From Geminicoccaceae bacterium (lineage in GTDB: Bacteria; Pseudomonadota; Alphaproteobacteria; Geminicoccales; Geminicoccaceae): a DNA stretch of 64,000 nucleotides. The notes beneath the pieces were generated by a model, which worked only from the letters and a program-made list of their open reading frames with translations, had not been told where the DNA came from and made no database searches. The position numbers and the translations under genes were made by a program. Where the stretch lies: NCBI GenBank assembly GCA_028279345.1, contig JANQNY010000009.1, positions 62,001-126,000 of the forward strand, given 5' to 3'. Positions 54,118 to 62,813 of this stretch are shown here, piece by piece; position 1 is the first letter of the stretch; the number at the start of each line of letters is the position of its first letter.

Positions 54118-55290
54118 TTGCCCGTCGTCAATCGATTCGCGGAGCGCCTTTCCGAGATCGCGGCTTGGCGGCGCGACCTGCATGCGCATCCGGAGCTGCT
54201 GTTCGACATCGAGCGCACCGCCGGCGCGGTCGAACTCCAGCTCCGGGCGGCGGGCGTGGACGAGGTGCATACGGGCATCGGGCGTAGCGGCCTCGTCGGC
54301 GTGATCAAGGGTCGCGGCAACCGCTCGGACCGCGTCGTCGCGCTCAGAGCCGACATGGACGCCCTGCCGATCCAGGAGCAGAGCGGGCTCGCCTACGCCT
54401 CGCGCACGCCAGGGAGGATGCACGCCTGCGGCCATGACGGCCATACCGCCATGCTCCTGGGCGCTGCCACGCACCTTGCGGAAACGCGCCGGTTCGACGG
54501 CACCGTGATCGTCGTCTTCCAGCCCGCGGAAGAGGGCGGCGGCGGCGCCAAGTTCATGCTCGATGACGGGCTCATGGAGCGCTTCGGTGTCGACGAAGTC
54601 TACGCGATGCACAACCAGCCTGGGCTCGCCGTCGGCCGCTTCGCGATCCGTCCGGGGCCGTTTCTCGCGGCGGCCGACGAGTTTGTCGTCGACATCGAAG
54701 GCTATGGCGGGCACGCGGCGCACCCGCACCAATCCGTCGACGCTACGTTGGTCGCCGCGCACCTGGCGCTGACCCTCCAGACGGTCGTCGCCCGCAATGT
54801 CGATCCGATTGAATCCGCGGTCGTCTCGGTGACGAGCGTTCGAGCCGGCGATGCGTTCAACGTCATCCCGCAGTCGGCCCAGCTCTGGGGAACCGTGCGG
54901 ACGTTGGACGAGGGCGTACGCAACCGCGTCGAGGCGCGCATGGCGGAGATCGTCGAGCACGGTGCGCGGACCTTGGGGGCGAGGGCGAGGCTCGATTACC
55001 AGCGCAACTACCCGATCTTGACCAATGACCCAACGCGCGCTGCCTTCGCGGCAGCGGTGGCGCGCGACGTGGCTGGCGACGCCGCGGTGGACGACGACGC
55101 GCCGCCACGCATGGGAGCGGAGGACTTCGCCTACATGCTGCAGGCGCGGCCAGGTGCGATGATCTTCACCGGCAATGGCGACAGCGCACCCTTGCATCAT
55201 CCAGGCTACGACTTCGCCGATGCGGCCATCCCCTTCGGCTGCTCGTTTTGGGTGCGGCTCGCCGAGACGGCGTTGCCGCTCGCCGACTGA
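54118..55290 (+). CDS. M20 family amidohydrolase (hippurate hydrolase-like)
   Basis: A 390-residue di-metal amidohydrolase of the M20D/HipO group, cleaving N-acyl amino acids. Motifs are RRDLHAHPELLFD, RADMDALPIQE, MHACGHDGHTAMLL (metal Cys and His), and QPAEEGGGGAKFM (catalytic and metal Glu). The dimerisation domain contains GGHAAHPHQSVDA, and near the C-terminus PPRMGAEDFAYML carries another metal ligand. The start is a TTG at 54118 with GGAG six bases upstream. It leads a three-gene operon with an FAD oxidoreductase and an SDR. Confidence 0.92.
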   Translation: MPVVNRFAERLSEIAAWRRDLHAHPELLFDIERTAGAVELQLRAAGVDEVHTGIGRSGLVGVIKGRGNRSDRVVALRADMDALPIQEQSGLAYASRTPGRMHACGHDGHTAMLLGAATHLAETRRFDGTVIVVFQPAEEGGGGAKFMLDDGLMERFGVDEVYAMHNQPGLAVGRFAIRPGPFLAAADEFVVDIEGYGGHAAHPHQSVDATLVAAHLALTLQTVVARNVDPIESAVVSVTSVRAGDAFNVIPQSAQLWGTVRTLDEGVRNRVEARMAEIVEHGARTLGARARLDYQRNYPILTNDPTRAAFAAAVARDVAGDAAVDDDAPPRMGAEDFAYMLQARPGAMIFTGNGDSAPLHHPGYDFADAAIPFGCSFWVRLAETALPLAD

Positions 55291-55301
55291 GGGCAGGTAC
55301 G

Positions 55302-56612
55302 GTGGACGAGCGGTCCACCGCCGAGCTGCCGTCCGCGACCGAGGTGGTGGTCATCGGCGGCGGGATTGCCGGTGTGACGACGGCCTGGTACCTCGCCGCG
55401 GCCGGTGTTCCGTTCGCGCTCTTCGAGAAGGGGCGGATCGCCGGCGAGCAATCCTCGCGCAATTGGGGCTGGATCAGGAAGCAGGGCCGCGACCCGCGCG
55501 AGCTGCCCTTGATGGTGCTGGCCGAACGGCTTTGGACGGAGATCGCGGCCGAGCTGCCGGAGGACGTCGGCTTCCGCCGCGCCGGCGTCACCTACCTTAT
55601 CGAGGACGACGCGGATGCGCGCCGCTTCGAGAACTGGCTTGATCACGCACGGCTCCTGCAGCTCGACACACGGCTCCTCTCGAAGTCCGAGACCGACGCG
55701 CTCCTTCCCGGCAATTGCGTGCCGCATCGCGGCAGTCTCCATACGCCGAGCGACCACCGGGCGGAGCCTGGCAGGGCGGTGCCGGCCATGGCGCGTGCGC
55801 TGCGCGCTCGTGGTGCGGCGATCCACGAAGGCTGCGCGGTGCGCGGCATCGATGTCGCTGCCGGTGCTGTCACGTGCGTCGTCACGGAGCGCGGGCGCGT
55901 CCGCGCGCGGGCGGTCGTCGTCGCCGGCGGGGTGTGGTCACGTCTGCTGCTGCGGCCGCTCGGCGTCGCGCTGCCGCAGCTTCACGTCCTGGCGTCCGTG
56001 CAGCGGACGACCCCGGCACCGTTGGTCACCGAGAGCGCTGTCGGCAGCCGCAAGGTGGCCTTCAGACGGCGCACCGACGGTGGCTACACGCTGGCGCGGA
56101 CCGGCGCCTCGCGACACCGGCTGAGCCCGGCGAGCCTGCGCCACATGCGCGCCTATCTGCCGGTGCTGAAGGACCGCTGGCGTGAGCTGAAGTTCCGCGT
56201 CGGTGCCGACTTCTTCCAAGCGCTCGCCGACGAGCGCCAAGAGCTCGACGCACCGGGGCCGTTCGAGCGGACACGCGTGCTCGAGCCTGCGCCCGACCAC
56301 CGGCTGCTCGACGACGTGCTCGCGTCGGCGCGCCGCTACTACCCGCAGCTCGAGGCGGTGCAATCCGCCGAGCGTTGGGCCGGTGCCATCGATGTGCTGC
56401 CTGACGAGATCCCGGCGCTCGGCCCGGTGCCGGGCGTGCGCGGGCTCTTGCTGGCGACGGGTTTTTCAGGCCATGGCTTCGGCATCGGTCCGGGAGCGGG
56501 GTTCGTCATGGCGCAACTGGCGCGGGGTTTGGAGCCGGCCGTGGCCATCGACGCCCTGGCGCTCGATCGCTTCGGCGCGGACCGGGGAATAGTCAGCCAT
56601 GCTGCAACCTGA
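55302..56612 (+). CDS. FAD-dependent oxidoreductase (DAO family)
   Basis: A 436-residue flavoenzyme of the D-amino-acid-oxidase/sarcosine-oxidase superfamily. The N-terminal dinucleotide motif is VVVIGGGIAGVTTAWYLAAA, followed by EQSSRNWGWIRKQGRDP. The C-terminal FAD segment is LLLATGFSGHGFGIGPGAGF. A substrate amine or amino acid is likely, fitting the upstream amidohydrolase. The start is the GTG at 55302 after GAGGGCAGG, 11 bases from the M20 stop. Its end overlaps the SDR gene by 14 bases. Confidence 0.9.
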   Translation: MDERSTAELPSATEVVVIGGGIAGVTTAWYLAAAGVPFALFEKGRIAGEQSSRNWGWIRKQGRDPRELPLMVLAERLWTEIAAELPEDVGFRRAGVTYLIEDDADARRFENWLDHARLLQLDTRLLSKSETDALLPGNCVPHRGSLHTPSDHRAEPGRAVPAMARALRARGAAIHEGCAVRGIDVAAGAVTCVVTERGRVRARAVVVAGGVWSRLLLRPLGVALPQLHVLASVQRTTPAPLVTESAVGSRKVAFRRRTDGGYTLARTGASRHRLSPASLRHMRAYLPVLKDRWRELKFRVGADFFQALADERQELDAPGPFERTRVLEPAPDHRLLDDVLASARRYYPQLEAVQSAERWAGAIDVLPDEIPALGPVPGVRGLLLATGFSGHGFGIGPGAGFVMAQLARGLEPAVAIDALALDRFGADRGIVSHAAT

Positions 56613-57312
56613 GGGGCGTGTCGTCCTCGTCTCGGGCGCAAGCCGCGGCATCGGTGCTGCGGTCGCCCGGCATCTCCTGGGGCTCGGCTATCGCGTGAGC
56701 CTGGGTGCGCGCCGGCCCGAAACCCTTGCAGAGGTAACCGCAGATGCGCCGACGGAACGGGTCCATCACGCCCGGTTCGAAGCGCTTGAGCCGGCGAGCC
56801 ACGCCGCCTGGATCGAGGCTGCGCAGGCCCAATTCGGGCGCATCGACGGCCTGATCAACAATGCGGGCATCCTCGCGCGCGGCACCATCGAGACGGTCGA
56901 CGAGGCGACGCTCGACCTCGCGTGGGCCGTAAACGTGAAGGCGCCGCTCAACCTTATCCGCCTGACTTTGCCGGCGCTGCGGCGCGCTGGGCACGGCCGG
57001 ATCGTCAACATCGCCTCGCTGTCCGGCAAGCGCGTGCGCAATGATCTCGTCGCCTACAGCATGACGAAGTTCGCCATGCTGGCGCTCACCCACAGTGCGC
57101 GGCGGTTGGCGTGGGACGACGGCGTGCGGGTCACGGCGCTGTGCCCCGGCTTCACCCGGACGGATCTCGTAGCCGACGTGGCGAGCATCGCCGCAGCGGA
57201 GATGACCGCGCCGGAGGACCTGGCGGCACTGGTGGGCACGTTGCTGGCGCTGCCCGACGAGGCAGCGGTGGCCGAGCTGCACGTGAACTGCCGCCTCGAG
57301 GACCGCTTCTGA
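56599..57312 (+). CDS. Short-chain dehydrogenase/reductase
   Basis: A 237-residue classical SDR. The cofactor-binding motif is VSGASRGIGAAVA, the structural motif is INNAGILARG, and the catalytic Ser and Tyr-x3-Lys are in IASLSGKRVRNDLVAYSMTK. It oxidises or reduces an unknown alcohol/carbonyl with NAD(P). The ATG at 56599 lies inside the end of the FAD oxidoreductase gene, so translation is coupled and the three genes (M20, DAO, SDR) probably serve one catabolic route. Confidence 0.92.
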   Translation: MLQPEGRVVLVSGASRGIGAAVARHLLGLGYRVSLGARRPETLAEVTADAPTERVHHARFEALEPASHAAWIEAAQAQFGRIDGLINNAGILARGTIETVDEATLDLAWAVNVKAPLNLIRLTLPALRRAGHGRIVNIASLSGKRVRNDLVAYSMTKFAMLALTHSARRLAWDDGVRVTALCPGFTRTDLVADVASIAAAEMTAPEDLAALVGTLLALPDEAAVAELHVNCRLEDRF

Positions 57313-57491
57313 CCTGTCACCCGAGCGACCAAGCGCGCTTTTGTCGCAGGGGGTTCGAATTGCCAGGCGAAAAGAGGCTTTCCCCGTCATGGGGCAGCCG
57401 GTCGCATGAACCTTTCGGCAAGCGTGCCTGGTGACGCGGTCGGACCGTCGCTTATACATGCGATCCCACACATGCTTCAGGAGTGGCAATC

Positions 57492-57944
57492 ATGGTTGCG
57501 TTGATCGGAACGGCGACGGGTACGGCCACCATGCTGCAGGACTTCGTGCGCCTTCAGCATGAGATGATCGCCGCTTGCCGAACGACGCTGGAGCTGGTCA
57601 CCGGCGCTGCCGAGCGCGAAGCGGTGGCCACGCTGAGCGATGACTGTGAGCGTCACATGGCGGAGTTCCGTCGGCTCGCGACCGTCCACGATGTTTGCTT
57701 GACTGATGCGGGCACGCCGCACGAGGCGCGCACGATCGGCTCCATCCGGCTCGCGCATCGTCGCGGCGGTGACGGTGCTGCGCTCGAGGTGCTGGCCGGC
57801 GCCTTGGCCGAAGCGCGCGCCGCGTACGACCGCGCATTGCGCAACGCCGCGCTGACGGAGACGACGCGCCCCTTGTTCAAGCGTGCCGTTCGCGCGGTGC
57901 GCCGCCACCATCTGGGCCTCGACGAGGTCGCGCGCGCCGCCTGA
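57492..57944 (+). CDS. Small helical protein (ferritin-like/DUF2383-like bundle)
   Basis: A 150-residue, almost entirely helical cytosolic protein. Segments such as LQDFVRLQHEMIAACRTTLE, LSDDCERHMAEFRRLA and LFKRAVRAVRRHHLGLDEVA suggest a four-helix bundle with His/Glu residues spaced as in ferritin-like or DUF2383 proteins. I cannot confirm a metal site. The ATG at 57492 has CAGGAG eight bases upstream; a GTG at 57483 is less well placed. A clear terminator follows, so it is a single-gene unit. Confidence 0.7.
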   Translation: MVALIGTATGTATMLQDFVRLQHEMIAACRTTLELVTGAAEREAVATLSDDCERHMAEFRRLATVHDVCLTDAGTPHEARTIGSIRLAHRRGGDGAALEVLAGALAEARAAYDRALRNAALTETTRPLFKRAVRAVRRHHLGLDEVARAA

Positions 57945-57951
57945 TCTCAGA

Positions 57952-57976
57952 ACCGCGCCGCGATCCGTGGCGCGGT
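57952..57976 (+). other. GC-rich hairpin before the terminator
   Basis: A perfect eight-base stem ACCGCGCC (57952-57959) / GGCGCGGT (57969-57976) with a nine-base loop starts eight bases after the stop codon. It may stabilise the transcript or assist termination together with the following hairpin. Confidence 0.45.
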
Positions 57977-57997
57977 CTCCTCACGCACCGCCTGCAT

Positions 57998-58024
57998 GGC
58001 CGCCAGTTCTTGGCGGCCTCTTTT
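57998..58024 (+). terminator. Rho-independent terminator after the small helical protein gene
   Basis: A perfect eight-base stem GGCCGCCA (57998-58005) / TGGCGGCC (58011-58018) with a five-base loop is followed directly by TCTTTTG. This is the clearest intrinsic terminator in the window. Confidence 0.85.
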
Positions 58025-58104
58025 GTTCACAGCGACGTGAGTAGCCGCGGCCGGTGCCAGCTTGCCGGCAGAACGCCTTGCTGTCGGCGTCAATGTTCTT
58101 TCCG

Positions 58105-58140
58105 TTCAGCTGAGGTTTATCTTCAGTTCACTTGTAATTC
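58105..58140 (+). promoter_or_regulatory. Candidate promoter/operator region of the DegP gene
   Basis: An AT-rich island in GC-rich sequence holds TTCAG at 58105-58109 and 58122-58126 (17 bases apart) and TGTAAT at 58133-58138, which fits a -10 element. The -35 match is poor. Repeats of this kind could bind an OmpR-type envelope-stress regulator, but that is inference. Confidence 0.35.
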
Positions 58141-58191
58141 ACGCCGCTGCACCGAAGTAGCCGCAAGAGCATTTGACGACAGGAGCTTCAG

Positions 58192-59685
58192 ATGAGGTTG
58201 GCTACACAACACGTGCGCGCAGCCCTGCTTGGCACGACACTCGTCGGTGGAGTTGCTCTGCTGGCGGGAACGCAGGTGGGCTGGGCCGACGCCCCGGCGC
58301 CGATCGATGCACAGCAGGCGGGTGACTACAGCGAAGGTTATGCCGAGCTGGTGAAGGCGCTGACCCCCGCGGTCGTGGCCGTTCGCGCGGAAACGAGCAG
58401 GAACGGCGCTGCGGAAGGCTCCATGCCGGAGCCCGGCACACCCGACATGCGCGAGTTCTTCGAGCGGTACTTCGGCACGCCAGAGGGGCCGATGCCACAG
58501 GAGCGACCTGGCGGGCCCAGGGTCGGTCTCGGCTCCGGCTTCATCATCTCGGCGGACGGCCTGATCGTCACCAACGCGCACGTCATCGGCGGTGCGGACG
58601 AGGTCGAGGTGGTCCTCGAAGACGATCGTTCGCTGCCGGCGACCGTGCGCGGCGTCGACCCGCTCACCGATCTGGCGCTCCTCGACGTCGATACCGATGA
58701 GCCGCTACCCTTCGTGAGCTTCGCCGACAGCGAGGACGTGGAAGTCGGCGACAAGGTACTGGCGATCGGCAATCCCTTTGGTCTCGGCGGCACCGTGACC
58801 TCGGGCATCGTCTCGGCGCTAGGCCGTAATCTCGGCTCCGGGCCCTACGACGACTTCCTGCAGATCGACGCTCCAATCAATCGGGGCAATTCGGGTGGCC
58901 CGACCTTCAACCTCGACGGCGAGGTCGTGGGCGTAAACACGGCGATCTACTCGCCGACCGGCGGCAATGTCGGCATCGGCTTCGCGATCGCGTCCAACCT
59001 CGCGGGCGAGGTCATCGCCGATCTGCGTGACGACGGCACCTTGAGCCGCGGCTGGCTGGGTGTCGGCATCCAGAATGTCGACGAGACGCTCGCAGGTCAT
59101 TTCGGCGTCGAAGCGGGCGAAGGCGTTCTCGTGACGTCGGTCCAGCCGGAGAGCCCGGCAGAAGCGGCGGAACTGCGGCCGGGCGACGTCATCACCAGCG
59201 TCGATGGCGAGGCGGTCTCGAGCGCCGGCATGCTGAGCCGGATGGTGGCCTCGCTCGAGCCCGGCCGGGAGACGAGCTTCGGCATCTTGCGCGATGGCGA
59301 GACCGAAACCGCGGCGGTCACGCTCGGCGAGCGTCCGCAGCCCCAGGAACTCGCAGCAGCCGACCCGGGTGCCGAGGAGGACACCGAGGCGCCGCGGCTC
59401 GGATTGACGCTTGCGCCACTCGACGAGGCCACGCGTGCGCGCCTCGGGCTTGCCGAAGACGTGGGCGTCATGATCGCTGGCGTCGAGCCCAACAGCCCGG
59501 CTGCGGAAGCTGGCCTGCGGCGTGACGACGTGATCGTGCGCATCGGCGAGACGAGCGTTGGCGATCCGGAGGAGGCGAGCGAGGCGGTGCGTGAACAGCT
59601 TGCGGACGCCGCGGACGGTGTCTTGATGCTGCTCAACCGCGGCGGCGCGCAGCGCTTCGCCGTCGTGACGGTCGAGGTTTCCTAA
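58192..59685 (+). CDS. degP: Periplasmic serine protease, Do/DegP (HtrA) family
   Basis: A 497-residue protease-chaperone for misfolded envelope proteins. It has a signal peptide (~1-33) and a trypsin-like domain with His130 (VTNAHV), Asp160 (LTDLALL) and Ser234 (GNSGGP). PDZ1 covers ~265-365 (GWLGVGIQNVDETLAGHFGV) and PDZ2 ~395-490 (LGLTLAPLDEATRARLGLA). All catalytic residues are present and the length is normal. It is transcribed alone from the AT-rich region upstream. Confidence 0.95.
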   Translation: MRLATQHVRAALLGTTLVGGVALLAGTQVGWADAPAPIDAQQAGDYSEGYAELVKALTPAVVAVRAETSRNGAAEGSMPEPGTPDMREFFERYFGTPEGPMPQERPGGPRVGLGSGFIISADGLIVTNAHVIGGADEVEVVLEDDRSLPATVRGVDPLTDLALLDVDTDEPLPFVSFADSEDVEVGDKVLAIGNPFGLGGTVTSGIVSALGRNLGSGPYDDFLQIDAPINRGNSGGPTFNLDGEVVGVNTAIYSPTGGNVGIGFAIASNLAGEVIADLRDDGTLSRGWLGVGIQNVDETLAGHFGVEAGEGVLVTSVQPESPAEAAELRPGDVITSVDGEAVSSAGMLSRMVASLEPGRETSFGILRDGETETAAVTLGERPQPQELAAADPGAEEDTEAPRLGLTLAPLDEATRARLGLAEDVGVMIAGVEPNSPAAEAGLRRDDVIVRIGETSVGDPEEASEAVREQLADAADGVLMLLNRGGAQRFAVVTVEVS

Positions 59686-59887
59686 GCCGTTGGTGACGGA
59701 CGGGCCGGGCGCTTCGGCGCTCGGCCGGTCGCGTGCCAGCCCGCCGGTGCAGTGGCGGCCCGGCGGCATGCCGCCCGATCCGGGTGCGCGATCACGCGCA
59801 GGTCCCCATGCGCGCGTGAGCATGGTCAGGGCGCTGGGGCACGCCTAGCCTTTCGTCAGGCGGAACTCACCGCTGGCGGAGCGAGGT

Positions 59888-60802
59888 TTGGCAAAGGAGT
59901 TGGCCCGCGCGGCGGTCGTGCCCGACAACCTCAGGGGCATGGCGTTCATGGCGCTCGGTGCTTTGGGCGTCGCGGTCGTCACGCTCCTCGTCAGGGTCAC
60001 CGCGGAGAGTGGCCTCCATCCCTTCGTCGTGGCTTTCTTCCGCAATGTCGTGGGGCTCTTGTTTCTCGTGCCGCTGGCGGTGCGGGCCGGACCGGCGACC
60101 TTCCGGACCGAGCGCCTGGGCATGCATGCTCTGAGGGGCGTCCTGCAGACCGGCGCCATGCTCGGCTGGTTCTGGGGCATCAGCCTGATCAGCATGGCGG
60201 CCGTCGCGGCGCTCGGCTTTACGGCACCCCTGTTCGCGACGCTGCTCGCCATCATCATCCTCCGTGAGCCCGTCGGCATCAGGCGCTGGCTGGCGCTGCT
60301 CGTCGGCTTCTTCGGCACGCTCGTGATCCTCAGGCCGGGTCTCGACGTCGTCTCGCCCGGTGCGCTGGCCGTGGTGGCTTCGGCTTTCTGCTGGGGCGCG
60401 GTGATGATCGTGCTGCGCCTCCTCGGGCGCACCGAGTCGAGTCTCACCAGCACGCTCTACGCCGGCTTCTTCCTCGTGCCCTTCACGTTCCTGCCGGCGC
60501 TCTGGTTCTGGAGCTGGCCCACGCTCGAGCAGGCACTGCTGTTGGTGCTCATCGGCGTTGTCGCGAGCGGCGTGCAGCTCGCGATGGCGGAGGCGTTCAA
60601 GGCGGGTGAGGCGACGGCGATCCTGCCGGTCGACTTCACCAAGCTGATCTGGGGAGCGCTCCTGGGGCTCCTCGTGTTCAGCGAGATTCCCGATCTCGCG
60701 ACGCTTGCCGGCGGCACGCTGATCTTCGCCGCCGTGGTCTACGTCGCCTACCGCGAGCGGGCGCATCGCCTGATCGAGGCCAAGCCGGCGACGACACTTT
60801 GA
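59888..60802 (+). CDS. EamA/DMT family transporter (first of pair)
   Basis: A 304-residue inner-membrane protein with about ten helices made of two EamA repeats (residues ~15-150 and ~160-295), of the drug/metabolite transporter superfamily. FVVAFFRNVVGLLFLVPLA and FTAPLFATLLAIIILREPVG are typical. The substrate is unknown. The start is a TTG at 59888 with GGAG six bases upstream. It overlaps the second EamA gene by four bases (TTGA). Confidence 0.9.
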   Translation: MAKELARAAVVPDNLRGMAFMALGALGVAVVTLLVRVTAESGLHPFVVAFFRNVVGLLFLVPLAVRAGPATFRTERLGMHALRGVLQTGAMLGWFWGISLISMAAVAALGFTAPLFATLLAIIILREPVGIRRWLALLVGFFGTLVILRPGLDVVSPGALAVVASAFCWGAVMIVLRLLGRTESSLTSTLYAGFFLVPFTFLPALWFWSWPTLEQALLLVLIGVVASGVQLAMAEAFKAGEATAILPVDFTKLIWGALLGLLVFSEIPDLATLAGGTLIFAAVVYVAYRERAHRLIEAKPATTL

Positions 60803-61701
60803 GGCTCGATGCGGTCCAGCGCCCAGCGCCGAGTGTGGTGACGGCGGCACTCTTGATGCTCGTCGCGAGCGCCTTGATCGCCGGGACCACACTCCTGGCG
60901 AAAGTGCTCGGTCGAGACGTGCTCGGCCCGCCGCTGCATCCCCTCCAGGTTAGCGCCGGCCGCTTCATCTTCGCGCTTATCGCGATCGCCATGGTAGCCG
61001 CGTGGCGCCAGCCTGATTTCGCCGGCACCGCCTGGCGACTGCACCTCGTGCGTTCGGGCCTCGGCTGGGCCGGCGTAACCTGCCTATTCGCGGCGGCCGC
61101 CGTGCTGCCGCTCGCCGAGGCGACGGCGTTGAGCTTCCTCAGCCCCGTCTTCGCCATGATCCTCGCGGCATTGATCCTCAGCGAACGGATCGGACAAGCG
61201 CGCCTTCGCGCAGCCGCTCTCGCGTTCGTGGGCGCCTTGCTGCTCCTGCAGCCGGGCACGGCTGCCTTTCACCCGTTCGCGTTGGTGGCGCTCGCCGCGG
61301 CCGGGTTCATGGCCGGGGAATCCATCTGCGTGAAGTGGCTCAGCGGCCGCGAGCCCATGCTGCGCATCATGCTGATCAATAACGCGATGGGTGCCTCGCT
61401 GGCGCTCGCCGCCGCTTCGCTCGTCTGGCAGCCGCCGACAGTGGCGCAGTGGCAGCTCTTGGTGCTTTTGGGTTTGACCATGGCGTGCGCGCAGGCGCTC
61501 TTTATCGCCGCCATGCAGCGCGCCGATGCGAGCTTTGTCATGCCGCTCTTCTACGCGACATTGGTTTTCGCAGCGCTCTACGACGTGGCGATCTTCGGCG
61601 AGCTTCCGGGCGCGCTCGCGGCCGTGGGCGCGCTCGTGGTGGTGGCCGCTGCGGTTTGGCTCACGCTAGCCGAACGACGCCGCGCCGAGCGAAGGTCCTG
61701 A
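60799..61701 (+). CDS. EamA/DMT family transporter (second of pair)
   Basis: A 300-residue membrane protein with the same ten-helix, two-repeat organisation as the preceding gene (LSFLSPVFAMILAALILSER, ADASFVMPLFYATLVFAALY). The two are tandem and translationally coupled, so they may work as a heteromeric pair or be a duplication that diverged. The TTG start overlaps the previous stop. The 3' end lies three bases from the convergent lipoprotein gene. Confidence 0.9.
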   Translation: MRLDAVQRPAPSVVTAALLMLVASALIAGTTLLAKVLGRDVLGPPLHPLQVSAGRFIFALIAIAMVAAWRQPDFAGTAWRLHLVRSGLGWAGVTCLFAAAAVLPLAEATALSFLSPVFAMILAALILSERIGQARLRAAALAFVGALLLLQPGTAAFHPFALVALAAAGFMAGESICVKWLSGREPMLRIMLINNAMGASLALAAASLVWQPPTVAQWQLLVLLGLTMACAQALFIAAMQRADASFVMPLFYATLVFAALYDVAIFGELPGALAAVGALVVVAAAVWLTLAERRRAERRS

Positions 61702-61704
61702 GCC

Positions 61705-61983
61705 TCAAAGCCCAAAGCCGATTCCCACGCCAACGCCGACGCCACTATTCGTCGACCCGCCGATGCCGACGGTAGTGCTGCGCCGCACCTCGCGCCGAGC
61801 CGGTACGACCTCGGGTTCGGCCGCTTCGGTTACCGCCGGCTCCACGGCACCTCGCTCGAGGGCTTCGCAGCTCGCGCGATCGCCGGCGCGGCACGCGGCG
61901 CGTAGACGCTCTGTGGCGTCTGGCGGGCTGGCGCAGGCGGCGAGCAGGAGCAGCACAAAGATAGAGAGAGCGGCGCGACGCAT
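61705..61983 (-). CDS. Small lipoprotein with Gly/Val-rich tail
   Basis: A 92-residue protein with a lipoprotein signal peptide and lipobox LLAAC (lipidated Cys17). The mature part has two more cysteines (AACRAGDRASCEAL), an acidic/proline middle and a repetitive hydrophobic end, GVGVGVGIGFGL. The ATG at 61983 has GAAGG five bases upstream. No family is recognised; it is probably attached to the envelope. Confidence 0.7.
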   Translation of the reverse strand: MRRAALSIFVLLLLAACASPPDATERLRAACRAGDRASCEALERGAVEPAVTEAAEPEVVPARREVRRSTTVGIGGSTNSGVGVGVGIGFGL

Positions 61984-62365
61984 GCGGACCTTCGGATCGG
62001 TGTGGACGCCACGACAGGAGGGCACGGTTGATGAGCTGGCGCAAGGGTTGCCACCGATGTGCGGCGATTCGCAGTGCGCGGCACGATCTGCGGTACGCGG
62101 TTCGTCGGATCGAGGGCGCATTCGCGCCACCGATGCGTGAGCAGCAAAGGCGCCATGCTCTGAGGGCGGGTTCATCGCCCTTTAACTGATCTTAATTGCT
62201 GCAGTGCATAACAGCTCTCGTCGCGCCGAGCGGCGCCGGCGCCTAGACGCTGAGGGAAGCCCTCGGCAGGCGCGTCGGCCGCGATTGGTGTCGCCGAAAG
62301 ACAACGCGTGCGCTCGCCGCTCCCGCGAAGGAAGGGAAGCGCCGGGCCAGACAAGGAAACCAACC
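61984..62365. other. Divergent intergenic region between lipoprotein and DUF1127 genes
   Basis: No gene is seen in these 382 bases. An AT-rich patch (TTTAACTGATCTTAATTGC, 62181-62199) probably belongs to a promoter, but its direction is not clear. Confidence 0.45.
62163..62183 (+). other. Short hairpin followed by TTT in the lipoprotein/DUF1127 gap
   Basis: Stem AGGGCG (62163-62168) / CGCCCT (62176-62181), loop of seven bases, then TT. It is not downstream of any gene on this strand, so it may be part of a leader or a chance structure. Confidence 0.25.
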
Positions 62366-62593
62366 ATGACCCCCATGACCGTCGTTCTCGACGAGTATCA
62401 CACCCGTGGACCGAGCCTGGCCGTGCGTGTTGCGCGTGCCCTTGTTCGCGGCGCGGTCGGGCTCTTGCGTCGCTATCAGCTTGCCAAGATGCAGAGCGTT
62501 CTTGACCGGATGTCAGACGCAAAGCTCGAAGCGATCGGCATCAGCCGCGACGAGATCCCCAGCTACGCCCGCCGGCTCGTCGAAGGCGCTTGA
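62366..62593 (+). CDS. DUF1127 family small protein
   Basis: A 75-residue basic protein with a C-terminal DUF1127 (YjiS-like) domain: LRRYQLAKMQSVLDRMSDAK continuing LEAIGISRDEIPSYARRL. In alphaproteobacteria some small DUF1127 proteins bind RNA and influence sRNA turnover or phosphate/carbon metabolism. The ATG at 62366 has AAGGAAA upstream; a second ATG four codons later is possible. Confidence 0.82.
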   Translation: MTPMTVVLDEYHTRGPSLAVRVARALVRGAVGLLRRYQLAKMQSVLDRMSDAKLEAIGISRDEIPSYARRLVEGA

Positions 62594-62813
62594 GCCTAGA
62601 GTGCGTATCTCGCGCGACCGCCTGTCGGACCACCGGCAGTGCGACCGCTGTGCGCCTCTCGGTCGCGTGCCTCCGGTCATCGCGGAAGCTTCGGCTGGGC
62701 GCTTGCCACGGGCGTTGCGCCTGAAACTGGTCGCTGAGCCGGCAACCGCCGGGTGACGCTTCGCGCGACGTTCGGCATGCTCAGCGGGACACAGACCTCG
62801 ATCCGAGCGGCGT